Positions 8,688-23,600 of a stretch of 64,000 bases of DNA are shown here, piece after piece. Position numbers and translations under genes: made by a program. This DNA comes from Lewinellaceae bacterium (GTDB lineage: Bacteria; Bacteroidota; Bacteroidia; Chitinophagales; Saprospiraceae), in NCBI GenBank assembly GCA_020636435.1, contig JACJXX010000001.1, positions 3,985,001-4,049,000 of the forward strand, written 5' to 3'. The notes beneath the pieces are model-generated. The model had not been told where the DNA came from, ran no database searches, and saw only the letters and a list, made by a program, of their open reading frames with translations. Each line of letters opens with the position of its first letter. The first letter of the stretch is position 1.

Positions 8688-11600
8688 TTAGTCAATCCTC
8701 ATGATGACAATGACTTTCGTGTGTATTTCCTTCTCTGTTTTAACCTGTATCAGATAGCTTCCCTTATGGATCTGCGAAATGTCAATCTCGCGTGTATTGA
8801 ATCCTTTGTGAGCATTGATTTTATCACTCAGGACGGCCTGTCCCAGGAGATTTATGAAGCTGAACTCAATCTCATTTTCCACGGCGGATTCAAAGCTGAG
8901 GTTTACACTTCCGGTAGCAGGATTCGGCCACACATTGAATTGGTGCAATTGATCCTTAGAAGTACTCCCGGCCACGTCGGGCAGAATGGGCGCACCAGTA
9001 TTGAAACCTGTTTCGGAATTTGCGTCAGGAAATCTGGAAAGTGAACTGTCATCCAGCGAAAAGAGGCAATGCAAGGTGGTTGTACAGATCGAAACACAAC
9101 CAAATTCATCCGTCACCGTGAGGATTATTTTTACATCTGACCATCCTACGTAAATGATGATCTCAGGAGTCCCCTGGCCCGCCTGGATAAAACACTTGTC
9201 ACCTTCTATTTCCCATTCATACGTTATTGGCCCAATACCACCTGTGACGCCGCTCGAGATGACTACTCCATGAGCATTGCATTCGACTACATCCGGAAGT
9301 ATTATTTCGCATTCCAGGAAAGTATCCGGTATCCAGGTGATATGCTGGACAGCGGTCGAGGTATTTCCGCAGGCATCTGTAGCGGTCCACGTTCTCGTCA
9401 CGATATAAACACCTGGGCCATCGCCCGGGGTAACCGATTCTGAATACACAATCACCGCCGGTTGAGCAGGATCAATTGCACGTATTGCCGGAGCAAGCGG
9501 TAAAGGCTCGCAGATGATCGTAGTATCGCCCGGCACTCCTCCGGTTATATCGCCCGTCGCTCCTCCGTTATCGTCCGGCGCTCCTCCAAAAGTAGGCGGA
9601 ACGTCATCGATAATTTCAACAGTGAAGGTGAGAACACTTGAATTGCCGCAAATATCAGTAGCGGTCCAGGTATATGTCCTGCGTTCAGAATATCCGTCCC
9701 GTTCGCAATCATCAGCATAAGTAATTTCCAGCGTGAAAACCGGAATGATCTCCGCGTCACAATCATCTAAGACAACCACACTAAGCTCATCCAGGGCATC
9801 CAGCCTCCTTAGGAGGTGGGTTGTCTGTGACAATAATATCTGATTGTGGTCAATGCCCACGAAAGCGTGGATGATCGAATGCAATGGGATTGAAAATGCC
9901 GGCGGTGTCGAATCGTTGAGGATAATAGTTTGACGGATCTCCGTCACATCACCACAAATACTGACAGCCGCCCAGAGCCTCTCAATAACCATACCATCAG
10001 GGCAAGGCATATCCAATGTATCTTCCTGCATCGTAACCGGGACAAATGCTGCGGCACAGGGGTCATACGCAGTTACTGTAGGCAGGGAAAGGTCATCACA
10101 AACCTCTGCTTGTACTCCTGCTATGATCGGGCCGCGCTCATCCCCTACATGGATGGTTTGCAGCTTGGTCGTTGTGTTGCCGCATTGATCTGTTGCAGTG
10201 GCAAGGCGTTGTATATCATATCTGAAATCGCAATCTCCCGGAATAATACTATCCTGTGTCGTAATGTATACTTCGCCACAATCATCTGTTGCAGAGAGAA
10301 CCGGCAACTCGTCATTACACCCGATGGCCACTTCCGGAGCGAAGTTGACAAAGGCCGGGCTGGATCTGTCTGTCAAATGGACTATCAGCGCACGCTCACC
10401 AAGGTTTCCGCAAGCATCTATAACCGTCCATTTCAATTCTAATACTGCAACGATCCCATCATTGGAGCAATCGCGTGTTTCAACGACCCTTTCGGCAAAG
10501 AACACAGCGCCCCCCGTCATGCAGGCATCTTCAACCCTGACATCATTGATGCCAAAGGAAGTATATTGCCCATTTTGGGCAGCGCAATCCATAACCGGCA
10601 CTTCACCGGGCTCAAGGGCAGCCAGAACCGGGTTCACAAACTCGATACTCGGCTCGTTTTGGTTATTCGGCAGGAGGATAGCGGTATCTCTCGACATATT
10701 ACCACAGTCATCATAAGCCTCATAAACCCTCCGGACAACCCTCCCGCTTCCACATGGATTTGGAATACTGACATCCACGAATTGTATAGATGGTTGCGCA
10801 CAATTATCTGTGGCGCTTATAGCGCTCAACTCAGGAGCGCCTATGCAAGCCACATCCGGAACTCCTATCAACACAGGAGCTTCACTATCAATGAGCGTGA
10901 TGTTCTGTGTTGCAATCGTTTCATTGCCACAGTCATCCCTCGCTATCCAGGTTCTCACAAAAACCTGTCCATCCTGGCAACCCGCAACCGGATAAGTTTC
11001 TTCCAACAGGACAACACAAGCGCATAGACATTCGTCTGTGGCATATATGAGGATAGGAAGCTCGGGAATCTCATCGCAGTTTACTATAGTATCGTTAGGC
11101 ACACCGTGGATAACGGGTGGGATCGTATCAATCATTGCGAGGAATAGGAAGGCATTACTGCTATTCCCACAAACATCGGTGGCAGTCCAGCTCAGGCGGT
11201 ACAAGTTTATGTATCCATCCTCCTCACAGTTGCCATCAGCCTGTAGAACCTGGCCGAAAGTGACAACTACATCGCCGGTGCAATTATCAGTTGCATTGAC
11301 ACTGCCTTCATCAAATGAGGGAAGGTCCCAGTTAGGATCCTGGCCATAACACTGGACATAGATAGTATCGCCATTTTGCCCAACAAGTGGATTTGTGAAA
11401 GTGATCTCTGGCGGCGTATCGTCAAATACCGTGATCACCTGGGTACAGGTAGCAACATTACCGCAAAGGTCCGTCGCCTGGTAAGTCCTTGTCAGGGTTA
11501 AGCTATCCTCACAAGTTTGGCCGGTGATGCCGTCTCCCACATGAGCCACAGTTGCTGGGCCACAGTTGTCGGATGCCACTACAAGGGTAATATCGACTGC

Positions 11601-14600
11601 CGGTATCTGGCCAACGCATTCAACCGGGCCCGATACTGCCGGGCAGGTAATGGACGGCGCCGTGTTGTCTTCTATTGACAAAGCCTGAATGCACGTACTG
11701 CTGTTTCCATCCCCATCCGTAGCCGTCCAGGTACGCGTAATCGCATACTCCTGAGGGCACGTTCCTTCCGTGATTATATCATTGAAATCAATAACCGGTG
11801 AAAGGGTACAGTTATCAGTTGCGGTAGCAGCGCCTGTGTCCAATGGCAATGTACTTTCCTCACAATCAATCGTCACATCTGCCGGGCAGGTTATTTCAGG
11901 TGGGGTGATGTCGACGGTGACCTCCGTGCTGCAAGTGTTGATACATCCGTTTGCATACGTAACAGTGACGGAATAGGTACCCGCCGCGCTCACCGTGATG
12001 CAATTGGTTGTTTCGCCCGTGCTCCACAGATAGGAAGAGGTACCCGCGGGTACACAAAGCTCGATTGGCTGCCCATCGCAGATGAGGCCGCCACCGGTAA
12101 TGGTGCAAATTGGTTCCGGGTTGATGACGATCTCCTTGCTGCAACTGCTGCTGCACCCGTTCACATCGGTAAGGGTGACCGAATAGGTTCCTATTGCGCT
12201 TGCCGTAATGCAATTGGTTGTTTCGCCGGTGCTCCACAAATATTCAGCATAGCCCGCAGGCACACAAAGCTCGGCTGAACCATCCTCCTTGCAGATTAAA
12301 TCATCGCCGGTGATCATGCAAACCGGCAGCGGGTTGACAGTGACCTCTTCGCTGCAGACGCTGAAGCAGCCGTCCGCGTCAGTGACGGTGACGGAATAGG
12401 TGCCCGCCTCGTCTACCGTGATGCAATTAGTGGTTTCGCCGGTGCTCCACAGGTATGTGCTGCCTGCCACGAGAGGCGTGCAAAGCTCGCTGGCCTCGCC
12501 CTCGCAGAGGGTGTTGTCGCCAGTGACGGTGCAAACCGGCAGCGGGTTGACAGCGACTTCTTCGCTGCAAAAGCTGAAACAGCCGTCTGCGGACGGTGAC
12601 GGAATAGGTGCCCGCCTCGTCTACCGTGATGCAAAGCTGCCTGCCACGAGAGGCGTGCAAAGCTCGCCATCTCGCCCTGCAGATTAAATCATCGCCAGTG
12701 ACGGTGCAAACCGGCAGCGGGTTGACAGTGACCTCTTCGCTGCAGACGCTGAAACAGCCGTCCGCGTCAGTGACGGTGACGGAATAGGTGCCCGCCTCGT
12801 CTACCGTGATGCAATTAGTGGTTTCGCCGGTGCTCCACAGGTATGTGCTGCCTGCCACGAGAGGCGTGCAAAGCTCGCTGGCCTCGCCCTCGCAGAGGGT
12901 GTTGTCGCCAGTGACGGTGCAAACCGGCAGCGGGTTGACAGCGACCTCTTCGCTGCAAACGCTGAAACAGCCGTCTGCGTCAGTGACGGTGACGGAATAG
13001 GTGCCCGCCTCGTCTACCGTGATGCAATTAGTGGTTTCGCCGGTGCTCCACAGGTATGTGCTGCCTGCCACGAGAGGCGTGCAAAGCTCGCTGGTACCTC
13101 GTCGCAGTGGGTGTTGTCGCCAGTGACGGTGCAAACCGGCAGCGGGTTGACAGTGACCTCTTCTGCCGTGAAGCAGCTTCCTGGTCGGTGACGGTGACGG
13201 AATAGGTGCCCGCCTCGTCTACCGTGATGCAGTTTGTGGTTTCGCCGGTGCTCCAGGTATGTGCTGCTGCCGCCGAGAGGCGTGCAAAGCTCGCTGGCCT
13301 CGCCCTCGCGCAAGGTGTTGTCGCCAGTGACGGTGCAAACCGGCAGCGGGTTGACAGCGACTTCTTCGCTGCAAAAGCTGAAACAGCCGTCTGCGTCAGT
13401 GACGGTGACGGAATAGGTGCCCGCCTCGTCTACCGTGATGCAATTAGTGGTTTCGCCGGTGCTCCACAGGTATGTGCTGCCTGCCACGAGAGGCGTGCAA
13501 AAGCTCGCTGGTACCTCGCCCTCGCAGAGGGTGTTGTCGCCAGTGACGGTGCAAACCGGCAGCGGGTTGACAGCGACTTCTTCGCTGCAAACGCTGAAAC
13601 AGCCGTCTGCGTCAGTGACGGTGACGGAATAGGTGCCCGCCTCGTCTACCGTGATGCAATTAGTGGTTTCGCCGGTGCTCCACAGGTATGTGCTGCCTGC
13701 CACGAGAGGCGTGCAAAGCTCGCTGGCCTCGCCCTCGCAGAGGGTGTTGTCGCCAGTGACGGTGCAAACCGGCAGCGGGTTGACAGCGACCTCTTCGCTG
13801 CAAACGCTGAAACAGCCGTCCGCGTCGGTGACGGTGACGGAATAGGTGCCCGCCTCGTCTACCGTGATGCAATTAGTGGTTTCGCCGGTGCTCCACAGGT
13901 ATGTGCTGCCCGCCACGAGAGGCGTGCAAAGCTCGCTGGCCTCGCCCTCGCAGAAGGTGTTGTCGCCAGTGACGGTGCAAACCGGCAGCGGGTTGACAGC
14001 GACTTCTTCGCTGCAAACGCTGAAACAGCCGTCCGCGTCAGTGACGGTGACGGAGTATAAACCTGCCATGTCTACCGTGATGCAATTAGTGGTTTCGCCG
14101 GTGCTCCACAGGTATGTGCTGCCTGCCACGAGAGGCGTGCAAAGCTCGCTGGCCTCGCCCTCGCAGAGGGTGTTGTCGCCAGTGACGGTGCAAACCGGCA
14201 GCGGGTTGACAGCGACTTCTTCGCTGCAAACGCTGAAACAGCCGTCCGCGTCAGTGACGGTGACAGAATAGGTGCCCGCCTCGTCTACCGTGATGCAGTT
14301 AGTGGTTTCGCCGGTGCTCCACAGGTATGTGCTGCCCGCCACGAGAGGCGTGCAAAGCTCGCTGGCCTCGCCCTCGCAGAGGGTGTTGCCGCCAGTGACG
14401 GTGCAAACCGGCAGCGGGTTGACAGCGACTTCTTCGCTGCAAACGCTGAAACAGCCGTCCGCGTCAGTGACGGTGACGGAATAGGTGCCCGCCTCGTCTA
14501 CCGTGATGCAATTAGTGGTTTCGCCGGTGCTCCACAGGTATGTGCTGCCCGCCACGAGAGGCGTGCAAAGCTCGCTGGCCTCGCCCTCGCAGAGGGTGTT

Positions 14601-17600
14601 GTCGCCAGTGACGGTGCAAACCGGCAGCGGGTTGACAGCGACTTCTTCGCTGCAAACGCTGAAGCAGCCTTCCTGGTCAGTGACGGTGACGGAATAAGTG
14701 CCCGGCATGTCAACTGTGATGCAGTTGGACGTCTCGCCGGTGCTCCACAGGTATGTGCTGCCCGCCACCAGGGGCGTGCAAAGCTCGCTCGCTGGACTCG
14801 CCCTCGCAGAAGGAGAAATCTCCAGTGATGGTACAAACCGGCAGCGGGTTGAGGATAACCTCTTCGCTGCAGACGCTGAAACAGCCGTTCGGGTCAGTAA
14901 CGGTGACCGAATAAATGCCCGGCATGTCAACTGTAATGCAGTTGGACGTCTCGCCCGTGCTCCATTCATAAGTGTTGCCTACAACGAGGGGCGTGCAAAG
15001 CTCGCTGGACTCGCCTTCGCAGAAGGAGAAATTTCCAGTGATGGTGCAAACCGGCAGCGGGTTGACGCCGACTTGCTCGCTGCAAACGCTGAAACAGCCT
15101 TCCTGGTCAGTGACAGTGACCGAGTAGGTGCCCGGCATGCCCACCGTGATGCAGTTGGACGTTTCGCCCGTGCTCCACAGGTATGTGTTGCCCGCCACAA
15201 AAGGCGTGCAAAGCTCGCTGGCCTCGCCCTCGCAGAGGGTGTTGTCGCCAGTGACGGTGCAAACCGGCAGCGGGTTGACAGCGACTTCTTCGCTGCAAAC
15301 GCTGAAGCAGCCTTCCTGGTCAGTGACGGTGACGGAATAAGTGCCCGGCATGTCAACTGTGATGCAGTTGGACGTCTCGCCGGTGCTCCATAGGTATGTG
15401 TTGCCCGCCACCAGGGGCGTGCAAAGCTCGCTGGACTCGCCTTCGCAGAAGGAGAAATCTCCAGTGATGGTACAAACCGGCAGCGGGTTGAGGATAACCT
15501 CTTCGCTGCAGACGCTGAAACAGCCGTTCGGGTCAGTAACGGTGACCGAATAAATGCCCGGCATGTCAACTGTAATGCAGTTGGACGTCTCGCCCGTGCT
15601 CCATTCATAAGTGTTGCCTACAACGAGGGGCGTGCAAAGCTCGCTGGACTCGCCTTCGCAGAAGGAGAAATTTCCAGTGATGGTGCAAACCGGCAGCGGG
15701 TTGACGCCGACTTGCTCGCTGCAAACGCTGAAACAGCCTTCCTGGTCAGTGACAGTGACCGAGTAGGTGCCCGGCATGCCCACCGTGATGCAGTTGGACG
15801 TTTCGCCCGTGCTCCACAGGTATGTGTTGCCCGCCACAAAAGGCGTGCAAAGCTCGCTGGCCTCGCCCTCGCAGAGGGTGTTGTCGCCAGTGACGGTGCA
15901 AACCGGCAGCGGGTTGACAGCGACTTCTTCGCTGCAAACGCTGAAGCAGCCTTCCTGGTCAGTGACGGTGACGGAATAAGTGCCCGGCATGTCCACTGAA
16001 TGCAGTTGGACGTCTCGCCCGTGCTCCATTCGTAGGTGTTGCCTACAACGAGGGGCGTGCAAAGCTCGCTGGACTCGCCTTCGCAGAGAGAGAAGTCGCC
16101 GGTGATGGTGCATTGCGGCAGCGGGTTGAGGATGACCTCTTCGCTGCAGACGCTGAAACAGCCGTTCGGGTCAGTAACGGTGACCGAATAAATGCCCGGC
16201 ATGTCAACTGTGATGCAGTTGGACGTCTCGCCCGTGCTCCATTCGTAGGTGTTGCCTACAACGAGAGGCGTGCAAAGCTCGCTGGATTCGCCTTCGCACA
16301 GGGATAGGTCCCCGGTGATGGTGCATTGCGGCAGCGGGTTGAGGATAACCTCTTCGCTGCAGACGCTGAAGCAGCCGCCCAGGTAAGTGACGGTAACCGA
16401 ATAGGTTCCAGCCATGCTCACCGTGATGCAGTTAGTCATGGCGCCGGTGCTCCACAGATAGGAAGCAGCGCCCGCGGGTACACAAAGCTGAGTTGACTCG
16501 CCCTCGCAGAGGGTGTTGTCGCCAACAATGATGCAAACCGGAGGCGGGTTGACAGTGACCGTCGCGCTACAGATGCTGAAACAGCCTTCCTGGTCGGTGA
16601 CAGTGACGGAGTAGATGCCTGCCATGCTTACCGTGACGCAGTTGGACGTCTCGCCCGTGCTCCACTCGTAGGTGTAACCTGTTACGAAAGGTGTGCAAAG
16701 TTCTGTTAACTGCCCCTCCTCGCAGAGGAACAGGTCGCCGGTGATCTCGCATTGCGGCAGCGGGTTGAGGATGATTTCTTCGCTACAGACGCTGAAACAT
16801 CCGTTCGGGTCGGTGACGGTGACCGAATAAATGCCTGGCATGTCAACCGTGATGCAGTTGGACGTCTCGCCTGTGCTCCATTCGTAGGTGTTGCCTATAA
16901 CCAGGGGCGTGCAAAGCTCGCTGGATTCGCCTTCGCAGAGGGACAGGTCCCCGGTGATGGTACATTGCGGCAGCGGGTTGAGGATGACCTCTTCGCTGCA
17001 AACGCTGAAACAGCCGCCCAGGTAAGTGACGGTGACCGAATAGGTTCCAGCCGTGCTTACCGTAATGCAATTTGTCATGGCGCCAGTGCTCCACAGATAG
17101 GATTCTGCGCCCGCGGGCACACAAAGTTGAGTTGACTCGCCCTCGCAGAGGGTATTGTCGCCTGTGATGGCGCAAACCGGAGGCGGGTTGACGGCGACCG
17201 TCGCGCTGCAAACGCTGAAACAGCCTTCCTGGTCAGTGACCGTGACGGAGTAGATGCCTGCCGTGCTTACCGTGACGCAGTTGGACGTCTCGCCCGTGCT
17301 CCACTCGTAGGTGTAACCTGTTACGAAAGGCGTGCAAAGTTCAGTTAACTGCCCCTCCTCGCAGAGGAACAGGTCGCCTGTGACCTCGCATTGCGGCAGC
17401 GGGTTGAGGATAACCTCTTCGCTGCAGACGCTGAAACATCCTTCCTGGTCAGTGACAGTGACTGAATAGATGCCCGGCATGCCCACTGTGATGCAGTTGG
17501 ACGTCTCGCCTGTGCTCCATTCGTAGGTGTTGCCTACAACGAGGGGCGTGCAAAGCTTGCTGGACTCGCCTTCGCACAGGGAGAAGTCTCCAGTGATGGT

Positions 17601-20600
17601 ACATTGCGGCAGCGGGTTGAGGATGACCTCTTCGCTGCAGACGCTGAAACAGCCGTTAGGGTCAGTGACCGTGACAGAATAAATGCCCGGCATGTCAACC
17701 GTGATGCAGTTGGACGTCTCGCCCGTGCTCCATTCATAGGTGTTGCCTACAACGAGAGGCGTGCAAAGCTCGCTGGATTCGCCTTCGCAGAGAGAGAAGT
17801 CGCCCGTGATGGTGCATTGCGGCAGCGGGTTGAGGATGACCTCTTCGCTGCAAACGCTGAAACAGCCGTTCGGGTCAGTAACGGTGACCGAATAAATGCC
17901 CGGCATGTCAACCGTGATGCAGTTGGACGTCTCGCCCGTGCTCCATTCGTAGGTGTTGCCTATAACCAGGGGCGTGCAAAGCTCGCTGGACTCGCCTTCG
18001 CACAGGGACATGTCCCCGGTGATGGTGCATTGCGGCAGCGGGTTGAGGATGACCTCTTCGCTGCAAACGCTGAAACAGCCGTTCGGGTCAGTAACGGTGA
18101 CAGAATAGATGCCCGGCATGCCCACTGTGATGCAGTTGGACGTCTCGCCTGTGCTCCATTCATATGTGTTGCCTATAACGAGGGGCGTGCAAAGCTCGCT
18201 GGACTCGCCTTCGCAGAGAGAGAAGTCGCCCGTGATGGTGCATTGCGGCAGCGGGTTGAGGATGACCTCTTCGCTGCAGACGCTGAAACAGCCGTTCGGG
18301 TCAGTAACGGTGACCGAATAAATGCCCGGCATGTCCACTGTAATGCAGTTGGACGTCTCGCCTGTGCTCCATTCATATGTGTTGCCTATAACGAGGGGCG
18401 TGCAAAGCTCGCTGGACTCGCCTTCGCAGAGAGAGAAGTCGCCCGTGATGGTGCATTGCGGCAGCGGGTTGAGGATGACCTCTTCGCTGCAGACGCTGAA
18501 ACAGCCGTTCGGGTCAGTAACGGTGACCGAATAAATGCCCGGCATGTCCACTGTAATGCAGTTGGACGTCTCGCCTGTGCTCCATTCGTAGGTGTTGCCT
18601 ATAACGAGGGGCGTGCAAAGCTCGCTGGACTCGCCTTCGCAGAAGGAGAAATCTCCAGTGATGGTGCAAACCGGCAGCGGGTTGAGGGCAACCTCTTCGC
18701 TGCAGACGCTGAAACATCCGTTCGGGTCAGTGACGGTGACTGAATAAATGCCCGGCATGTCCACCGTGATGCAGTTGGACGTCTCGCCTGTGCTCCACTC
18801 ATAAGTGTTGCCTGCCACGAGGGGCGTGCAAAGCTCGCTGGACTCGCCCTCGCAGAGAGAGAAGTCGCCGGTGATGGTACATTGCGGCAGCGGATTGAGG
18901 ATGACCTCTTCGCTGCAGACGCTGAAACAGCCGTTCGGGTCAGTGACGGTGACTGAATAAATGCCCGGCATGTCAACTGTGATGCAGTTGGACGTTTCGC
19001 CGGTGCTCCACTCATAAGTGTTGCCTGCCACGAGGGGCGTGCAAAGCTCGCTGGACTCGCCTTCGCAGAGAGAGAAGTCGCCCGTGATGGTGCATTGCGG
19101 CAGCGGGTTGAGGATGACCTCTTCGCTGCAGACGCTGAAACAGCCGTTCGGGTCGGTGACGGTGACTGAATAAATGCCCGGCATGTCAACTGTGATGCAG
19201 TTGGACGTCTCGCCTGTGCTCCACTCATAAGTGTTGCCTGCCACGAGGGGCGTGCAAAGCTCGCTGGATTCGCCCTCGCAAAGGGAGAAGTCGCCGGTGA
19301 TGGTACATTGCGGCAGCGGGTTGAGGATGACCTCTTCGCTGCAGACGCTGAAACAGCCGTTCGGGTCGGTGACGGTGACGGAGTAAATGCCGGGCATGTC
19401 CACTATGATGCAGTTGGACATCTCGCCGGTGCTCCACTCATAAGTGTTGCCTGCCACGAGGGGCGTGCAAAGCTCGCTGGACTCGCCTTCGCAGAGAGAG
19501 AAGTCGCCCGTGATGGTGCATTGCGGCAGCGGGTTGAGGATGACCTCTTCGCTGCAGACGCTGAAACAGCCGTTCGGGTCAGTGACGGTGACGGAGTATA
19601 TGCCGGGCATGTCCACTATGATGCAGTTGGACGTCTCGCCTGTGCTCCACTCATAAGTGTTGCCTGCCACGAGGGGCGTGCAAAGCTCGCTGGACTCGCC
19701 CTCGCAGAGAGAGAAGTCGCCGGTGATGGTACATTGCGGCAGCGGATTGAGGATGACCTCTTCGCTGCAGACGCTGAAACAGCCGTTCTGGTCGGTAACG
19801 GTGACCGAATAAATGCCTGGCATGTCAACCGTGATGCAGTTGGACGTCTCGCCTGTGCTCCATTCATAAGTGTTGCCTATAACCAGGGGCGTGCAAAGCT
19901 CGCTGGATTCGCCTTCGCACAGGGATAGGTCGCCGGTGATGGTGCATTGCGGCAGCGGGTTGAGGATGACCTCTTCGCTGCAGACGCTGAAACAGCCGTT
20001 CGGGTCAGTAACGGTGACCGAATAAATGCCCGGCATGTCAACTGTGATGCAGTTGGACGTCTCGCCCGTGCTCCATTCGTAGGTGTTGCCCACAACGAGA
20101 GGCGTGCAAAGCTCGCTGGATTCGCCTTCGCAGAGGGATAGGTCCCCCGTGATGGTGCATTGCGGCAGCGGGTTGAGGATGACCTCTTCGCTGCAGACGC
20201 TGAAACAGCCGTTCGGGTCAGTAACGGTGACCGAATAAATGCCCGGCATGTCAACTGTGATGCAGTTGGACGTCTCGCCCGTGCTCCATTCGTAGGTGTT
20301 GCCCACAACGAGAGGCGTGCAAAGCTCGCTGGATTCGCCTTCGCACAGGGATAGGTCCCCCGTGATGGTGCATTGCGGCAGCGGGTTGAGGATGACCTCT
20401 TCGCTGCAGACGCTGAAACAGCCGTTCGGGTCAGTAACGGTGACCGAATAAATGCCCGGCATGTCCACTGTAATGCAGTTGGACGTCTCGCCTGTGCTCC
20501 ATTCGTAGGTGTTGCCTATAACCAAGGGCGTGCAAAGCTCGCTGGATTCGCCTTCGCAGAGAGAGAAGTCGCCCGTGATGGTGCATTGCGGCAGCGGGTT

Positions 20601-23600
20601 GAGGATGACCTCTTCGCTGCAGACGCTGAAACAGCCGTTAGGGTCAGTAACGGTGACCGAATAAATGCCCGGCATGTCCACCGTGATGCAGTTGGACGTC
20701 TCGCCCGTGCTCCATTCGTAGGTGTTGCCTACAACGAGGGGCGTGCAAAGCTCGCTGGACTCGCCTTCGCAGAAGGAGAAATCTCCAGTGATGGTGCAAA
20801 CCGGCAGCGGGTTGAGGGCAACCTCTTCGCTGCAAACGCTGAAACAGCCTTCCTGGTCAGTGACCGTTACCGAGTAGGTGCCCGGCATGTCAACTGTAAT
20901 GCAGTTGGACGTTTCGCCAGTGCTCCATAGGTATGTGTTGCCTACAACCAGAGGCGTGCAAAGCTCGCTGGACTCGCCCTCGCAGAAGGAGAAATCTCCA
21001 GTGATGGTGCAGGCCGGCAGCGGGTTGACGCCGACTTGCTCGCTGCAAACGCTGAAACAGCCTTCCTGGTCAGTGACCGTTACCGAGTAGGTGCCCGGCA
21101 TGTCAACTGTAATGCAGTTGGACGTTTCGCCAGTGCTCCATTCGTAGGTGTTGCCTATAACGAGAGGCGTACAAAGCTCGCTGGATTCGCCTTCGCAGAG
21201 GGATAGGTCCCCCGTGATGGTGCATTGCGGCAGCGGGTTGAGGATGACCTCTTCGCTGCAGACGCTGAAACAGCCTTCCTGGTCAGTGACCGTTACCGAG
21301 TAGGTGCCCGGCATGTCAACTGTAATGCAGTTGGACGTTTCGCCAGTGCTCCATTCGTAGGTGTTGCCTATAACGAGGGGCGTGCAAAGCTCGCTGGACT
21401 CGCCTTCGCAGAGAGAGAAGTCGCCGGTGATGGTGCATTGCGGCAGCGGGTTGAGGATGACCTCTTCGCTGCAGACGCTGAAACAGCCGTTCGGGTCGGT
21501 AACGGTGACCGAATAAATGCCTGGCATGTCAACCGTGATGCAGTTGGACGTCTCGCCTGTGCTCCATTCATAAGTGTTGCCTATAACCAGGGGCGTGCAA
21601 AGCTCGCTGGATTCGCCTTCGCAGAGAGAGAAGTCCCCGGTGATGGTGCATTGCGGCAGCGGGTTGAGGATGACCTCTTCGCTGCAAACGCTGAAACAGC
21701 CTTCCTGGTCAGTGACCGTTACCGAGTAGGTGCCCGGCATGTCAACTGTAATGCAGTTGGACGTTTCGCCAGTGCTCCATAGGTATGTGTTGCCTACAAC
21801 CAGAGGCGTGCAAAGCTCGCTGGACTCGCCCTCGCAGAAGGAGAAATCTCCAGTGATGGTGCAGGCCGGCAGCGGGTTGACGCCGACTTGCTCGCTGCAA
21901 ACGCTGAAACAGCCTTCCTGGTCAGTGACCGTTACCGAGTAGGTGCCCGGCATGTCAACTGTAATGCAGTTGGACGTTTCGCCAGTGCTCCATTCGTAGC
22001 TGCTGTTGCCTATAACGAGAGGCGTACAAAGCTCGCTGGATTCGCCTTCGCAGAGGGATAGGTCCCCCGTGATGGTGCATTGCGGCAGCGGGTTGAGGAT
22101 GACCTCTTCGCTGCAGACGCTGAAACAGCCTTCCTGGTCAGTGACCGTTACCGAGTAGGTGCCCGGCATGTCAACTGTAATGCAGTTGGACGTTTCGCCA
22201 GTGCTCCATTCGTAGGTGTTGCCTATAACGAGGGGCGTGCAAAGCTCGCTGGACTCGCCTTCGCAGAGAGAGAAGTCGCCGGTGATGGTGCATTGCGGCA
22301 GCGGGTTGAGGATGACCTCTTCGCTGCAGACGCTGAAACAGCCGTTCGGGTCGGTAACGGTGACCGAATAAATGCCTGGCATGTCAACCGTGATGCAGTT
22401 GGACGTCTCGCCTGTGCTCCATTCATAAGTGTTGCCTATAACCAGGGGCGTGCAAAGCTCGCTGGATTCGCCTTCGCAGAGAGAGAAGTCCCCGGTGATG
22501 GTGCATTGCGGCAGCGGGTTGAGGACAACCTCTTCGCTGCAGACGCTGAAACAGCCGTTCTGGTCAGTAACGGTGACCGAATAAATGCCCGGCATGTCCA
22601 CTGTGATGCAGTTGGACGTCTCGCCCGTGCTCCATTCGTAGGTGTTGCCTACAACGAGAGGCGTGCAAAGCTCGCTGGACTCGCCTTCGCACAGGGATAG
22701 GTCCCCGGTGATGGTGCATTGCGGCAGCGGGTTGAGGATGACCTCTTCGCTGCAGACGCTGAAACAGCCGTTCTGGTCAGTAACGGTGACGGAGTAAAAG
22801 CCCGGCATGTCCACTGTGATGCAGTTGGACGTCTCGCCCGTGCTCCATTCGTAGGTGTTGCCTACAACGAGAGGCGTGCAAAGCTCGCTGGACTCGCCTT
22901 CGCACAGGGATAGGTCCCCGGTGATGGTGCATTGCGGCAGCGGGTTGAGGATGACCTCTTCGCTGCAAACGCTGAAACAGCCGTTCGGGTCGGTGACGGT
23001 GACGGAGTAAAAGCCCGGCATGTCAACTGTGATGCAGTTGGACGTCTCGCCTGTGCTCCATTCATAAGTGTTGCCTACAACGAGGGGCGTGCAAAGCTCG
23101 CTGGATTCGCCCTCGCAGAGAGAGAAATCGCCGGTGATGGTGCATTGCGGCAGCGGGTTGAGGATGACCTCTTCGCTGCAAACGCTGAAACAGCCGTTCG
23201 GGTCGGTGACGGTGACGGAGTAAAAGCCCGGCATGTCAACTGTGATGCAGTTGGACGTCTCGCCTGTGCTCCATTCATAAGTGTTGCCTACAACGAGGGG
23301 CGTGCAAAGCTCGCTGGATTCGCCCTGGCACAGGGAGAAGTTTCCAGTGATGGTGCAAATTGGTATAGGGTTAACGGTGACGGTCGCGCTGCAGATGCTG
23401 CTGCACCCGTTCGCATCCATGACGGTGACCGAATAGGCCCCTGCCGTGCTTACCGTGATGCAGTTGGTGGTTTGGCCGGTGCTCCACAGGTAGGAAGCAG
23501 CGCCCGCCGGCGTGCAGAGCTGTGTAGATTGCCCCTGGCAGATGGACAGGTCGCCGGTGATGGTGCATAACGGCAGCGGGTTGACGGTGACGGTCGCGCT

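Noticed and set aside
13206..23570. Many plus-strand open frames of 60-380 codons across the repeat region (e.g. 17604-18743)
   Set aside because: They recur every 213 bp, are Ala/Val/Arg-rich and mirror the minus-strand repeats; they are shadows of the adhesin code.
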